Assembly: GCA_024138025.1 (NCBI GenBank)
Contig: JAMXBD010000366.1
Span: 310,001 to 374,000 of the forward strand
From: Combretum micranthum
Taxonomy: Eukaryota > Streptophyta > Magnoliopsida > Myrtales > Combretaceae
DNA length: 64,000 bases
Direction: 5' to 3'
The notes under the pieces: generated by a model
What the model saw: only the letters and a program-made list of their open reading frames with translations
The model's database searches: none
Told to the model about the DNA's origin: nothing
Part shown: piece after piece, positions 35,667-46,621 of the stretch
Position numbering within the stretch: the first letter of the stretch is position 1
Layout of the letters: the number at the start of each line of letters is the position of its first letter
Position numbers and translations under genes: made by a program

Positions 35667-38600
35667 TGTAAAGACCCGACATGCTCAATTTTCAAATTAA
35701 GCACATCAAGTCCCCAACCACGTATAACTCTTACGAATTATACGTAAGGTTGTCTTAAAAGAAGGTGTTTATGTTGAACATTGCTATTCAATTTTAGATT
35801 GTGAAATCGTTTAATTAGATTTTCAGATAACCGGATTTAGCAGCGGAAAATCAAATTTTATAAAACAACTTATAAACTTCTACTCCCTACAGAGCAAACC
35901 AGTTTTCTAAGAAATTAACTTTATAAAAACACTTTATGATATACTCTTAGGGGTAGATAACCATTTACAATCAATTGGGCATTAACAAGCCCTTAAAAGA
36001 AAATACAATGTATAAAAATATCCAGTCCTCTTACAAAAACAAAACAAAAGAAGAAACAAAATACAAGAAATGTCTCGATCCTATCACATTTCACTCATCT
36101 TCCAAATCTTCAGAATCGCCCAAAACCGGGACAAACATCATCACATCAATCATCATCACCATCACCATCCTCATCAACATCAACATCAACAACAATAACT
36201 CTTCATCATCAAGTCATCATCTCATCATCATCATCAACAATCACAATTCCTGTAAAAAGAATAACAACAACAATAATGAGCCGGAGCCCAGTACACAGCA
36301 ACACAATCACACACGGAGTGACACACGAGCTTAACTAAATGCAAATGCAACAACCACAAGTTATTATCTTTCTTTAAAGTAAACAAATCAACACGGGAGT
36401 ATTCAAACTCCGGACAACAGGGATCGCGAGGGGACCTGAGTAACACTCGGACGCTCAGGGGGTTGATATAAGTAGTTCGGGTACTCATACCGTCCTAGAT
36501 ATCGTTAAGTCAAAGAGAAAAGTAGCTTCCTCCAGGGTTAAGCCGTTACTTAGCTCTATTTATACTCGGTCCATATCATAAAATATAGTTCACCCGTTCT
36601 CATAAACGTTTGAACTAAACTATGGTACTTCCTACCAAGTTTAAATAAATTTCACCGATATATACCCCCCGTCGACTACCCGCCGTACCACTTAATGAAA
36701 GTCATCTCAAATGACAGGAGTGGCCTAAGCGCCTAGATCTACCGTGCTCAAACCGAGCAAGGTGCCGCTCCCCGAACCGGATACCAACTTCCATCCCAAA
36801 CTCATCAAACTATGAGGGGTCGCCGTTAGGTTCATACATGACCTGGCATAGGAATTGGATTTTAACGGCATAAAGCACAAGCAACAATCACATTTTAAGT
36901 TTTCTTATCATATTTAAGTTTTATAAATGCCTATCCTACACAGAGACAAGCAGGTTACTGCGTACCTTGAATATGAAATCCAAACATAGCTTCGGAAGGA
37001 AATTTCATAAGATAATCCATAAGATAAAATCAGATATCCACCACTGTTAAGAAAAGAGCTCGTATAAGAAACTAAACTAAACTAATCATCCACTTCATCA
37101 AATTCATACAAGAACTTATATCAATCTAATTCATTTTAGCTTAGTAAAGTTCATTAAGCCAAGTTAGACTTAGATTAATTACTAATTCATTATATATCTA
37201 AGATCTATGTCAATTCGAGCTTACATTAACTTAAACTTAGCCAAATTCATCAAAGTTAAACAATCTAATCCATTTTAGTTCATTCAAGTTCATTTAGTCA
37301 AGTTGAACCTAGGTTTGTTAACTAAGTTCATTTTATAACTAACTTCTAGATTTAATCTAATTATTTGTTAAATCTATAAATCTACTTAACCCATGTTTAA
37401 TTACATGAATTAATTGACTCAACACATCAAATATCACTTATCTATCTCATTTTATCTCAAAAAGATCCATTTCCTAAGCAAAACACATTTAACAAACAAA
37501 AACAAGTTTTTGACTTTGTTTTGAAAAGTGTTGCAGCTGGAAAGAATCAAAATTTAAGCATCGATAAGTTCGAATTTATAAAAACTCAAAACATGAAAAT
37601 TGTAGATCTCTTTTTAGGCTTTCCAACGCAACTTGAATCACCTCAATCGGAGGTCGGATGAAAAAGTTATGGCTAAAATACAAACGGCTGCGAAACAGGG
37701 GAAGTCTGCACGACCGAGTGCATGGCCGTGCTCGAGGCCGTGCAGAGCATGAAAAGTCACCCGAGACAAAGTTTTAAGCATTTTAAGGGCTGCACAGGCT
37801 GTGCATGGCCGTGCATAAGGTTGTGCACACTGGAACGACAAAATTACGAATTCTTTGTTCTTGAAATGCATTTTACACTTTTCAAAGTTGTTTAAACTCA
37901 TTCCAAAGTTCCCCAATGCTTGTTACATGATCAATATAACATTCAAACAACATAAACTTCACATTCACCACATCAAACATCTCAAACTTCATCAACCTCC
38001 ATAACCACTATTCATCATCTTCTTCCTCCAACTCACCCCAACTTCCATCAACCTCAACTCAACAATTAAACCAACAAATACATAAATAAACAGCACTTTC
38101 AGCCCAATTCAATATCAATTGATCAATTACAAGTGTAAATTGCAAGTAAAAACAAAGAGAAATAGAAATAGAAAACTTAGCTTTTTAACACAACATGCAA
38201 TTTCTTCTCCCTCTTTTGTTCTAATATTGATTCCTTCTTCTAGCTTCTCTCCTAGCTTTGATTTATCTTCTAGTTGCTTTGATCTTGAGTTTTGTTGAAG
38301 ATTTGAAGAGAAGAAGATAAAGGGAAGAAGGAAGGAGAGGAAAAGAAAAGGATCGGTTGAGGAAAATAAGAGAAAGGGAAAAGTGAAGGGAAGAGAGAGA
38401 GGCAGAGGAGAGGGTTATAAGAAAAAGGAGAAGGATAAAGGTTAAAATTTAATATAAAGGAATATACGTATAGTTTAGAGCTATCAGATCAAATATCTAT
38501 AGTTTCAAGAGTATTTAAAATTTTGTTTCAGAACCAATATTTTAGAAATTAAGAACTTGCAATAAGAACTTAATTTGAGAATTTATTTTAGATAAAAGAT

Positions 38601-38887
38601 ATTTAATTTGAGTTCGGATTTAAGAACTGATATTTTTATTCAAGCAAATGAACTCAAATTTTGTAAAGATTTAGGAATTAGTGTTTAGGCTAAGAATCAA
38701 GAATTTAGGAATCCTCTAAACATTTCAATAACTTGTTTAGAGAATTTAGATTTCAAATCTCAAATTTCATTTAATTAAATACTAATCTAACTTTGTCAAC
38801 TTGTCTATTTAAATCCTATAATTCATTTGACTTATTTAATCTATCTAAACTCAATTTCTAATCTTGGTGAAGATTTGGGGTATTTCA
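35667..38887 (-). repeat. 5' LTR of the LARD element
   Basis: Nearly identical to 30148-33364; most differences I see are one- or two-base indels rather than substitutions. GC-rich words of the TGCATGGCCGTGC type lie at 37708-37835, where the minus frame 37638-37916 is a chance Cys/His/Arg-rich translation. Confidence 0.9.
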
Positions 38888-38925
38888 GACATCTCACTTT
38901 TATCATATATATATACTTACTTTAG

Positions 38926-39098
38926 GTGGTATAGAAACCTGCATTGGGATGATGAATGATGGTGTTCCTTTTGATTATCGGTTGCGCACTCTTTTAGATG
39001 CTATAGACGCAGTTGAAGGAAAAACAAATAATGTGAATCACTTCACTATTGCCATGGATGATAATAATGCTTTGCCCTTTGGTAAGCGAAAGGGGTAG
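38926..39098 (+). pseudogene. B3-gene N-terminal exon relic, plus strand
   Basis: After a TTACTTTAG acceptor (to 38925) the frame reads ETCIGMMNDGVPFDYRL, then RTLLDAIDAVEGKTN and HFTIAMDDNNALPFGKRKG, ending at TAG (39096-39098). This parallels the N-terminal part of the intact gene (IMGYNNGDDDRLSKG, RLLVDAID) and the relic at 44600-45110 (DHFTIVVDDDNAWSF). Its upstream region lies left of the LARD element (29990-30142), so the LARD inserted in this gene's 5' part. No B3 domain follows; the next 300 bases change character. Confidence 0.6.
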
Positions 39099-39129
39099 TC
39101 GTCATCATCGATCATCCATTTATGATGTA

Positions 39130-39345
39130 TCAGCCATCATTATTGATTTTTCCAATTTGATTTGCTTTCGACATTCTTTTTTTCTTTTCTTTTTTTTGTT
39201 TACGACGTTCCTTCTCCTTTGTTGTTTCAATTTATTTATCTTTCAATTCATTGATTTTACGTAGCAACTTCACTTTATCACAATCTACCATGCTTAAGTC
39301 TTATATCTCATGAATAAATTCATCCATTTTCTCACTACTTTCAGC
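39130..39345 (-). pseudogene. Lysine-rich coding relic of unknown origin
   Basis: On the minus strand a mostly open frame reads KEKAESSEKMDEFIHEI, a stop, DLSMVDCDKVKLLRKINEL, KDK, a stop, then ETTKEKERRKQKKEKKKRM. Coding-like character and a coiled-coil, nuclear-signal-like composition are visible, but I cannot name the family. It may belong to a plant retroelement gag or host gene fragment. Confidence 0.3.
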
Positions 39346-39418
39346 CTTTTCTTTGCCTTTTTTCTTTGTTCAGGTGGACAAACACCTCACTTACCTCATT
39401 AGTTGTTGATACATCTTT

Positions 39419-40115
39419 TGATTGCCCTAAAATTTTATCAAGGCATATATGGTTGTGTATAACATTTGTATTATACGCACAAGCTCCTTAAACGATTTAT
39501 TTATCGTAAACATTTGCTTCTCCATCTTAATTTAAAGAAATCATTAATCAGATTACGCAAAATAATTGGATTCGTAAAGATAAATAAAACCTTTTGAAAA
39601 CATTTAAGAAACAATATCATGAGTAGATAATCTCTCTTATAGACAAAACTATATAATGAGGTATCTCTTATATCTTTCATGATGGTAAACAAATCTTTAA
39701 AAACTAAAATTATAAAACTCGAAATCCACCAGACACTCAAAAGAATATTACACTTTACAGAATATAAATCCAGCTCTCAAATGAAAACAAAAACAAAATA
39801 CATCTAACGATCCTAAACTACCTCTCTATTCAATAAACTTCTTCTAAGTTGACCCATACCCGAGATAACCAATATCATCATCCAATCATCATCAACACCA
39901 CTATCCCCAACATCATCACCATCGCATTCATCCTCATCAAGTCGTCATCATCATCATTAACATCCACTCAAAACCTAGAAAAGAAACAATAATGAGCCGA
40001 AGCTCAATACAATAGTAACATAACCACACATAAGCTTAGGTTAAATGCAATGCAACACTTAACAATTTATATCTTTAATTTAAGTGAATAAATCAATACT
40101 GAAGCACTCACACTT
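39419..40115 (-). mobile_element. Truncated LTR related to the LARD LTRs
   Basis: It starts TGATTGCCCTAAAATTTTATCAAGG, matching in inverse orientation the LTR end at 46621. Its right half (39860-40095) matches LARD LTR 30620-30870: the CATCAT-rich stretch, AATAATGAGCCGGAGC-like and TTAAATGCAAATGCAACA-like words. At about 700 bp it lacks most of the 3.2 kb LTR. It ends at the C-terminus of the B3 relic that follows. Confidence 0.6.
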
Positions 40116-40119
40116 TGAA

Positions 40120-40483
40120 TCACACCTCTGAAAATTTAGGATCCTGAATAACAGCAATTACTCTAAAAGACCATTCTAAAAGAGCATAAACATATAACCT
40201 CATCTTCCCAGAGGTTGTGTTATTAACAACGAGCCTCCAGTTATAAAGTATATAGTCATTCCTCCACTTTCGAAGACTCAAACTTTCAATCAAATCAAGA
40301 CAAGGATCAACTAAGGAAACATTGATGAACTTCTCACACTGGAGTGAATCCTTTTCTTGCTCGGTAAGGAAGTCTTTCCTCACCAATTGGCCTAGCAGGA
40401 TCGACAACCTATTGTGGCTTGAACTTAGTCAGTTTTTTGAATCACCTTTTTAATTACTAACATCTCTTTAGAAACAACTCCAC

Positions 40484-40514
<31 letters not shown>

Positions 40515-40665
40515 TATCTTTTATCTTCGCCATAAGATCTTTTGGAGGCGATTTATTTGTTCTCCTTCGACTTTGTATGCAGTAGGCAAAAGAAGATGCA
40601 ACCCGTTTTAGAAGAAGCACCATCATCCATGATCCCAATCCAAGTTTCTATACCACATGAAGTAA
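40120..40665 (-). pseudogene. B3-domain (DUF313-type) relic with a C30 run
   Basis: The minus strand encodes a recognisable B3 domain: ILLGQLVRKDFLTEQEK, INVSLVDPCLDLIESLSLRKW, YILYNWRLVV and EWSFRVIAVI (40120-40407). Upstream, VIKKVIQKTD corresponds to LIIRKKIQQTD of the intact gene, and KSPPKDLMAKIK to KSPPRNLLALIESK. These two parts are separated by a 30-base C run (40485-40514). The N-terminal exon (ETWIGIMDDGA, near 40640) is followed by a deletion of the central region. The gene is broken. It faces the plus-strand relic at 38926, making a convergent inverted pair. Confidence 0.7.
40485..40514. repeat. Homopolymer of 30 C
   Basis: An uninterrupted C run inside the B3 relic. Very unusual in AT-rich DNA; real length doubtful. 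Confidence 0.9.
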
Positions 40666-40860
40666 GTATATATCATGAAAGTGAGATGTCAAAATAATAT
40701 ATAGCTAAAAATAAAAATAGGCTGATGTTTTTCTCACACATACGTACTATTGATCAAAGTGCGTAGAAAGTAGACCAAGAATACTAATTATGGACAGAGA
40801 ATATATATCATAATTATAAGAATAATCTTATATATGATCTCAATGGGTGCTATCTGTGAA
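40640..40860 (-). repeat. Inverted repeat arm carrying the LARD empty site
   Basis: Its reverse complement matches 29990-30142 joined to 38888-39000, i.e. the LARD flanks with the element removed. The target GACAT is present once (40685-40689 as ATGTC). This is the promoter and first exon region of two B3 relics in opposite directions. Confidence 0.8.
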
Positions 40861-42710
40861 AGAGTAGTATTATGTGACACATGTAGATATTTATAATGGT
40901 GCTCTAATCAATATGTATTATGATTTCAATGACATTCATGAATATATGTTATCATTTTTCCTAACTCAGGACTCAAACAGAAAATGTAGATGTTTTCCTG
41001 AGCGAGACTATTAGCTCTGGAATATTAAATATAGAGAAATAGCCAAAATGCATATAATTAGGTTTGTTATTTTTCTTATAGTTTTCTTTTGGATTGCAAA
41101 AGCAAAAGGAAAGTAATTACGAACCGAGAATGATAAGTAGTGTGTTTATTATTTTATTTCATAATACTTTAAGTAAGCTACATACTAATCAAATGTGACA
41201 CGGTACAATACTGAACTCGATTTTGCCTTGAAATTTCAAAATTCAATCCAAACGTAAGGTTAACCAATATTAAAATTTTAGCTCAAGTCTGATTCGAAGT
41301 GGCATTAAAAAAACTCTAATTCGATTATATTAAACTCAATTTTATTGAAAAATATCCTTTATAGGAAAAATAATGTCCTATGAGGACAAATATTTTTCCT
41401 CTTGTCTATCTACATAACATAATAAATTTAAAATACTAAAATAATAAAAACCATGGTTAACGTGCAAAACCCTAATAAAGAGAATACACAATGAAACTAT
41501 AGCTCAAAAATCTCCATTGTTAACAAATAATGAGATTAGAATGTTTTTTTTTATTCGTTATGCTAGTTGGTACTTAATCTTCACCACACGGTAGATATTA
41601 GTAAAATCTTAAAAACTAATTAATTCGTGAAAAGTAATAACACCTATTTAATCTAAGTAAATTAGAATGATTAACAAAAAAAAAAGAAAAATATCACATT
41701 ATATGAAAACTATCACATTTTAACACTCTACACTACAGAATCAATAAAAAAATTTCGTTAAAATAGAACTAATAAACCATCTAATTAATTCAAAACCGTG
41801 GCTATCAGATTGATTTAAAGCTTTGCAGTTTCAGCGTCCTAACAACTAGCCTCCCTGTCCTTTGAACTTTGCTAACACTATCCGTTCCATTCTATTTTGT
41901 CATCCCTTCGATTCTTTTCACCTAGACATAGACATGATTCGGTTGCAAATCAAGATCGGATAGTAACTATCACTGGCGATTGCAAAACCGGCTAAGAAAC
42001 CACCAATTCTCGGTTCTTATGTGGTTTTTGGATCTAGAATTGACGGAACCGTGATTGCAGTTGGTTCCATTATAAAAATTAGAAAAAAATAATAAATAAT
42101 ATTTTATATATATTTACTAAGCTTTAAACTATTTCATATGAATAGTAAAATTTATTATCAATTCACAATATTTAATATGATATTATCAACACAATAAACA
42201 TAACTTTAAATAATATATAATTAATTTATATAAATTTTTCCTAAAAGTAAAATTTATTTCCTTAATAATGTGAAACTATTTTTTGTATTATAATTTTTCT
42301 TTTACCCAATAAAGCATTTTGCTATCTCATATCACTAACTATAATAGATATTAAATATGTTTGTATATAAGAAAATTGGCATTCTAAAATATTTTTTAAA
42401 AAAATTGGTTAATAATTTAATACTTTTAGATCCAATAATTATTTTGAGTTTAAAATTCATTTTATTAAAACTAAAATTCATTTTTATTTTTACTTAAAAA
42501 AAATGCGTTTCTACGGTTCTAAAATCGGAACCAGCAACAGGTGGTTCCATGGAACGGAACCAGAACCAACGATTCAGGTTGCGTTCGGTTCTGTTCCGAA
42601 ACGTGCCCAAGTCACCCACCTTATTTTTTCATAGATGTGTCACTTATCAATTGGGCACATTTGAGTTTTTTTTTTTAAATATATATTTACTACTAGATTT
42701 TATTATTATT

Positions 42711-42832
42711 ACTATTATATTAATCCATATATATTGGATCTAAAACCCAATAATTATTATAATTAAACAAATACTATATATTAATCCATATATATTGGAT
42801 CTAAAACCCAATAATTTATTATAATTAAACAA
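42711..42832. repeat. Tandem duplication of about 60 bp
   Basis: The unit ACTATxTATTAATCCATATATATTGG…CCCAATAAT…AATTAAACAAA occurs twice in direct succession with one or two base differences. Confidence 0.85.
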
Positions 42833-43070
42833 ACTAATATTTTAAACTCCTCTTAACTCAAATAATTTTTATAATCAATTTGAACTTCAAAAGTATTACG
42901 AATTAATTGAGTTAATTTTATAAAATTCAAACTTATATTGACAAACTATTCAAATAATTTAAATTTAAATTTAAATTTTTAGTTGATTCTACTATTTTTA
43001 GATTAAGTTAAAACAAATAAACTTATTTGATTTGTTTATATGCCATTGAGTGATACACCAAAATCCTAAT

Positions 43071-43210
43071 AAAACATCTAACCATTTATATAAGGTCCAA
43101 TGCTAGGCAAGTGTTGTTTAAGTTGGGCACTTGTTGTTAAGTTACAAGTGTAACAAATTTATTACCAGCATAAAACATCTAATAATTTATATAAGATCCA
43201 ATGCTAGGCG
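43071..43210. repeat. Direct repeat of about 39 bp, 101 bp apart
   Basis: AAAACATCTAAxxATTTATATAAGxTCCAATGCTAGGC occurs at 43071-43109 and 43172-43210 with few differences. Confidence 0.75.
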
Positions 43211-43211
43211 A

Positions 43212-43330
43212 CTGTTTTTTTTTTTTTTCCCGGGTGAAGTTCATAATTTATTAAGCAAAGAGACGTACATAAGGATAGATCCAGGATCCCCGTAGGGGTA
43301 CCAAGATAAAGCAAGAGCTAAAAAAAAAAA
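43212..43330 (-). mobile_element. Possible retroposed 3' end with poly(A) tail
   Basis: On the minus strand a stretch of mixed composition (GGTACCCCTACGGGGATCC) runs into AATAAATT, a CCCGGG word and a tail of about 15 A (43213-43227 as T on plus). This is the look of a LINE 3' end or processed RNA copy. No target duplication was confirmed. Confidence 0.35.
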
Positions 43331-44599
43331 AAAAACTTTAGCATCATAAAGTTACAATTATCAGAAATTGAAATAATTTTATGTTTACAATTCTAATTGA
43401 AATTAATTACTTATTCGAGGTTTAAATAAAAAAATTATCAATATACAGTTGCTAAATCGCATGTATAAAATCAGGATATACAATATTATACAGTGTATTA
43501 TATTGCGTATTGTAGTCGCGATATTCGCATGAATATCGCATTTACAAAACACGATTTACACGCAAATAAAAATATTCATATTGCGATTAGCAATAGTGAT
43601 ATGTGATTAGCTCCTATATCCGATTAGTAATCGTGATATAGCAATAATAATAAACTTTATATCATATTTTATTTCTGTGATTTACTTATAAATTATTATA
43701 TCATATTTTTTAAACATAATTTTATTATATTATATTAATAATTAATTTCATGAAAATTATATATTAATAATATTTTTCCACAAAACCCCTCAACATGCAG
43801 TGAACTCATCAGTTGGCCAATATACCTTTTTTTTCTCGTTTAATCAAAAAAATTATTTACCTACCGTACATACAGATCACGCTCAACTCTTTTTCAAACA
43901 TTGGATTCCATTGTGCCACGTCCAGCCGCGTCCCCATCCATGCCCTTTGTCAGAATCTCATGCCATCTCTTGTTTTCTTTTCCTTTCGTTCTGAAATTCC
44001 TTTTATTGCCAACTAATATCCAAAGCTGCAAACCCAGTTGCATCAAACTCATTTAAATTCGATTTATAATAAAATATATTTATATTATAGAAATATTATT
44101 TAAACTAGACTTAACTTAATTAATATTTATAATTGATTCAAATTTAATTGAATTCGTGAGTTGATCAAGTCAAATATTAAAAAATTTAAACTTAAGTAAA
44201 TAAACTATTCAAATAACTCAAATATAAACTTGAATACAACTCAGCTATTCTCGAATCAAACTTGTGTTTGAATAAAAATCGAGTTAAACTTAAATAGTAC
44301 ATAAACTAATTTCATTTGTTTACACTCCTAATTTTAAGTATTTATAAATGAGGTTTTTTTTTTCTTTTTTTCTTTTTATGGGCTCCCCGAAGTAATGCAT
44401 TATTATATTAATTAAAGTTGTAATAATGTTTTATTACTCAATGAATTTACTATAGTAATTTTGGAAAAAAATCACATTAAAAGGCAGGAAAACATCACGG
44501 CACAGTTTTATTCGACCAGGTCTTGTCATGGTTGCTTGGTGTTGGAAGTCATCTTCACATGACCATGAAGTTCTTGCTGAAGGGTAGGGCCGGTAAAAA

Positions 44600-45110
44600 A
44601 AAAAACTCACTTTCAAAGACTCAAACCTTCAATCAAATTAAGACAAGGATCAACGAAGGAAACATTGATGTTCTCAAATTGGATATTTTCCTTTTCTTAC
44701 ATACTAAGAAAGCCTATCCTCACCAATTGACCGAAAGGGTTCGACAACCTATTATTGTTTGCTTTTAGATCAATCTGTTGATTCTCTTTCTAGTTACTAA
44801 CATTACATTGGAGCCCTCCATACCTTCGATCATCGCCACAAGATTTTCCAGAGTCAATTTATGGCATAAGTTTAAATCTATCTTACTAGATTGTCTCTTC
44901 AAAATATTGTCATTTCTAGGTTTTTTGGATAATGACGATGATCTCTTATGCCTTCTAAAGGACCAAGCATTATCATCATCTACGACAATAGTGAAGTGAT
45001 CCACATTATTTGTTTCTTCTAGTGAATGAAGTGATTAGTCGTCTTTATCTGCAGCATTTGCAAGCAGACACTATCAGTAATTAAAACAAACATCATCATC
45101 CATGATCCCA
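44600..45110 (-). pseudogene. B3-gene relic lacking the end of the B3 domain
   Basis: The minus strand reads LELGSWMMM (near 45100), then DHFTIVVDDDNAWSF, SLSKKPRNDNILKRQ, HKLTLENLVAMIEGMEG, NVMLVTRKRINRLI (44765-45004). After a frameshift come pieces equivalent to GQLVRxxFL, NVSFVDPCLNLI and LSL (44600-44760). These follow the same order as the intact gene: acidic N-part, basic linker, LLALIE motif, LIIRKKIQQ, then the start of the B3 fold. The strands after LSLRKW are missing. A broken paralogue, closer to the relic at 40120 than to the intact gene. Confidence 0.6.
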
Positions 45111-45646
45111 ATTCAAGTTTCTCTACTACCTAAATTAAGATAGATTTAAACTTATGGGATCATGAGGTATATAATATGTAAATTCAGTAGAGTCATCTAA
45201 TTGTGATAATAAAGTGTTTAAAGTGTCGCCCATTGCTGACCCATGCCCAACCTCTTAGGTGGTTCAAGTGAGAGCTTTCAAACATGATTGGGAGAGTAAA
45301 ATGCCTTTTGATTCTTTCACAAAAGAAAATCTAAAGGAGTACAACATCTAGATAGCAAGAAGTCACAAAACGACCCATTGAGCGAACTGCAGTGTATTGG
45401 TACAAGTCGAGGTGACAATAGAGTAAACCCAAATAAAATGGTGCAAGTGCAATTTCTTGCCCTTAGCCAGACGTATCATCAATGGAAGTAGTCATAGAAT
45501 GACTTTGTCTTCAAGATCCTGGATAAACAAACATAGATAACCATAAGGCGATGAACACAAGATCGAACCAACATAAAACCATGCCCGAGTTAATATCACA
45601 AATGGAATAAACATGATTTGTATTTAGAGAACTAAAAGAAAAAAAA

Positions 45647-45707
<61 letters not shown>

Positions 45708-46199
45708 TACCCACTCACTTTCACAATCGGTCCTTTGGTAGTGTATTGTTTCCCTTCTTTACTTTTGAAGAAGTACCTAATCTATGATGGGAAGGTAGAT
45801 CTTTTTTTTTTTTTTTTTTACGTTTTGATTTTATGGTAGGCTCTCATTAAAGCATCATACACTCTCTTATGCTCATATGAGTGTAAAGCAGCTGCAATGT
45901 CTATACTTCCAAAAGAATGAAGTTTTAATAGAACAAAGACATCTTGCAGGGTTGAGGTAATTTACCCCACAATGCTATGAAGGTGTGAGTTTGAGTGCTC
46001 CACCTAGATACTATCCTATGCTATTTTGTTGCATCTTTCATATTCTTAAAAGTATATCGCATGGATACCATAATGGCACCATGGATATTAACTCACTTCA
46101 ATAGTGATGTATGATATTTATTCCTAGTGATGTGTGATACCCATGCATGGATACCACAATGGCACCATGGATATTAACTTGCACTGATGATTGATGATT
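45111..46199. other. Intergenic DNA with microsatellite and direct repeats
   Basis: No defensible gene. The minus frame at 45511-45714 is partly a microsatellite translation; its end (near 45530-45590, SSPYGYLCLF in another frame) faintly resembles the small ORF at 53963-54199. A 33-bp direct repeat (ATGGATACCAxAATGGCACC…) occurs at 46058-46092 and 46147-46180. Confidence 0.45.
45650..45705. repeat. (GA)28 microsatellite
   Basis: An uninterrupted GA dinucleotide run of about 56 bases. Confidence 0.95.
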
Positions 46200-46621
46200 G
46201 ATGACGATGATGATGTTGACTTGAGTTATTGGAGTTTTGGGAGGAAGAGTGAATTGATGTAGGGCCGATAGATTATTTGTTTTTGTCTTTATTTTGCTTC
46301 AAGGACTATTTAATCTTTTAAAGTTTGTATATTTTTTAAGGGTTTAGTTGAGAAGCCCATGTTTCGTAATAAGTTTATAAAGTTTTGTTTAAGTGAAAGT
46401 TCTTCTATTTACGTGAGTAGAAGCTAGAAAAGTTTTTATAAAGATTATTTTCTTATTATAAATCCAATTGTTTTTAGAATCTAATTAAACGACTTATGAA
46501 TTTAAAATTGGCTAGCTATGTTCAACATAAAAAAAAAATCTTTTAAATGAAGCATGAGCGTATAATACATGTGGTATTATATGTAGCAGTATATACCTTG
46601 ATAAAATTTTAGGGCATTACA
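46200..46621 (+). mobile_element. Truncated LTR end at the duplication border
   Basis: The stretch is the plus-strand equivalent of the terminal part of the LARD-related LTRs: AGAATCTAATTAAACGA and TATGTTCAACATAAA match the reverse complement of 30260-30310, and the end ATTTTAGGGCATTACA is the inverse of 39419 onward. It stops at 46621, exactly where homology to copy A begins. Confidence 0.65.

Larger units (their letters stand above)
30148..38887 (-). mobile_element. Complete non-autonomous LTR retrotransposon (LARD type)
   Basis: Two long, nearly identical direct LTRs (30148-33364 and 35667-38887; 3217 and 3221 bp) flank a 2302-bp internal region. The 8740-bp element is bordered by the target duplication GACAT (30143-30147, 38888-38892). 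A perfect iMet primer site on the minus strand at 35653-35664 and a polypurine tract at 33365-33379 show that the element reads on the minus strand, with 35667-38887 as the 5' LTR. No gag, protease, RT or integrase signature is present, so it must have moved with another element's proteins. Large LTRs with non-coding interior define the LARD class. It interrupts a B3 relic, and the uninterrupted sequence survives in the inverted paralogue (empty site at 40685-40689). Confidence 0.92.
40861..44599. other. AT-rich intergenic DNA with small repeats
   Basis: No gene is supported. Contents: a stretch with repeated GGTTCC/GGAACC words at 42040-42600, perhaps a decayed DNA transposon; a 60-bp tandem duplication at 42711-42832; a 39-bp direct repeat (43071-43109, 43172-43210); a possible LINE tail at 43212-43330; and GCGATAT-type words at 43500-43640. 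Open frames at 43800-44016 and 44434-44616 overlap with no homology. Confidence 0.5.

Noticed and set aside
37638..37916. Minus-strand frame rich in Cys, His and Arg
   Set aside because: It is the translation of the GC-rich palindromic words of the 5' LTR and is not kept in the other LTR.
42040..42600. GGTTCC/GGAACC-rich stretch as a hAT or other DNA transposon
   Set aside because: No terminal inverted repeats or target duplication could be found.
44434..44616. Minus-strand frame next to the B3 relic
   Set aside because: Apart from the last residues of the B3 relic it has no recognisable content.
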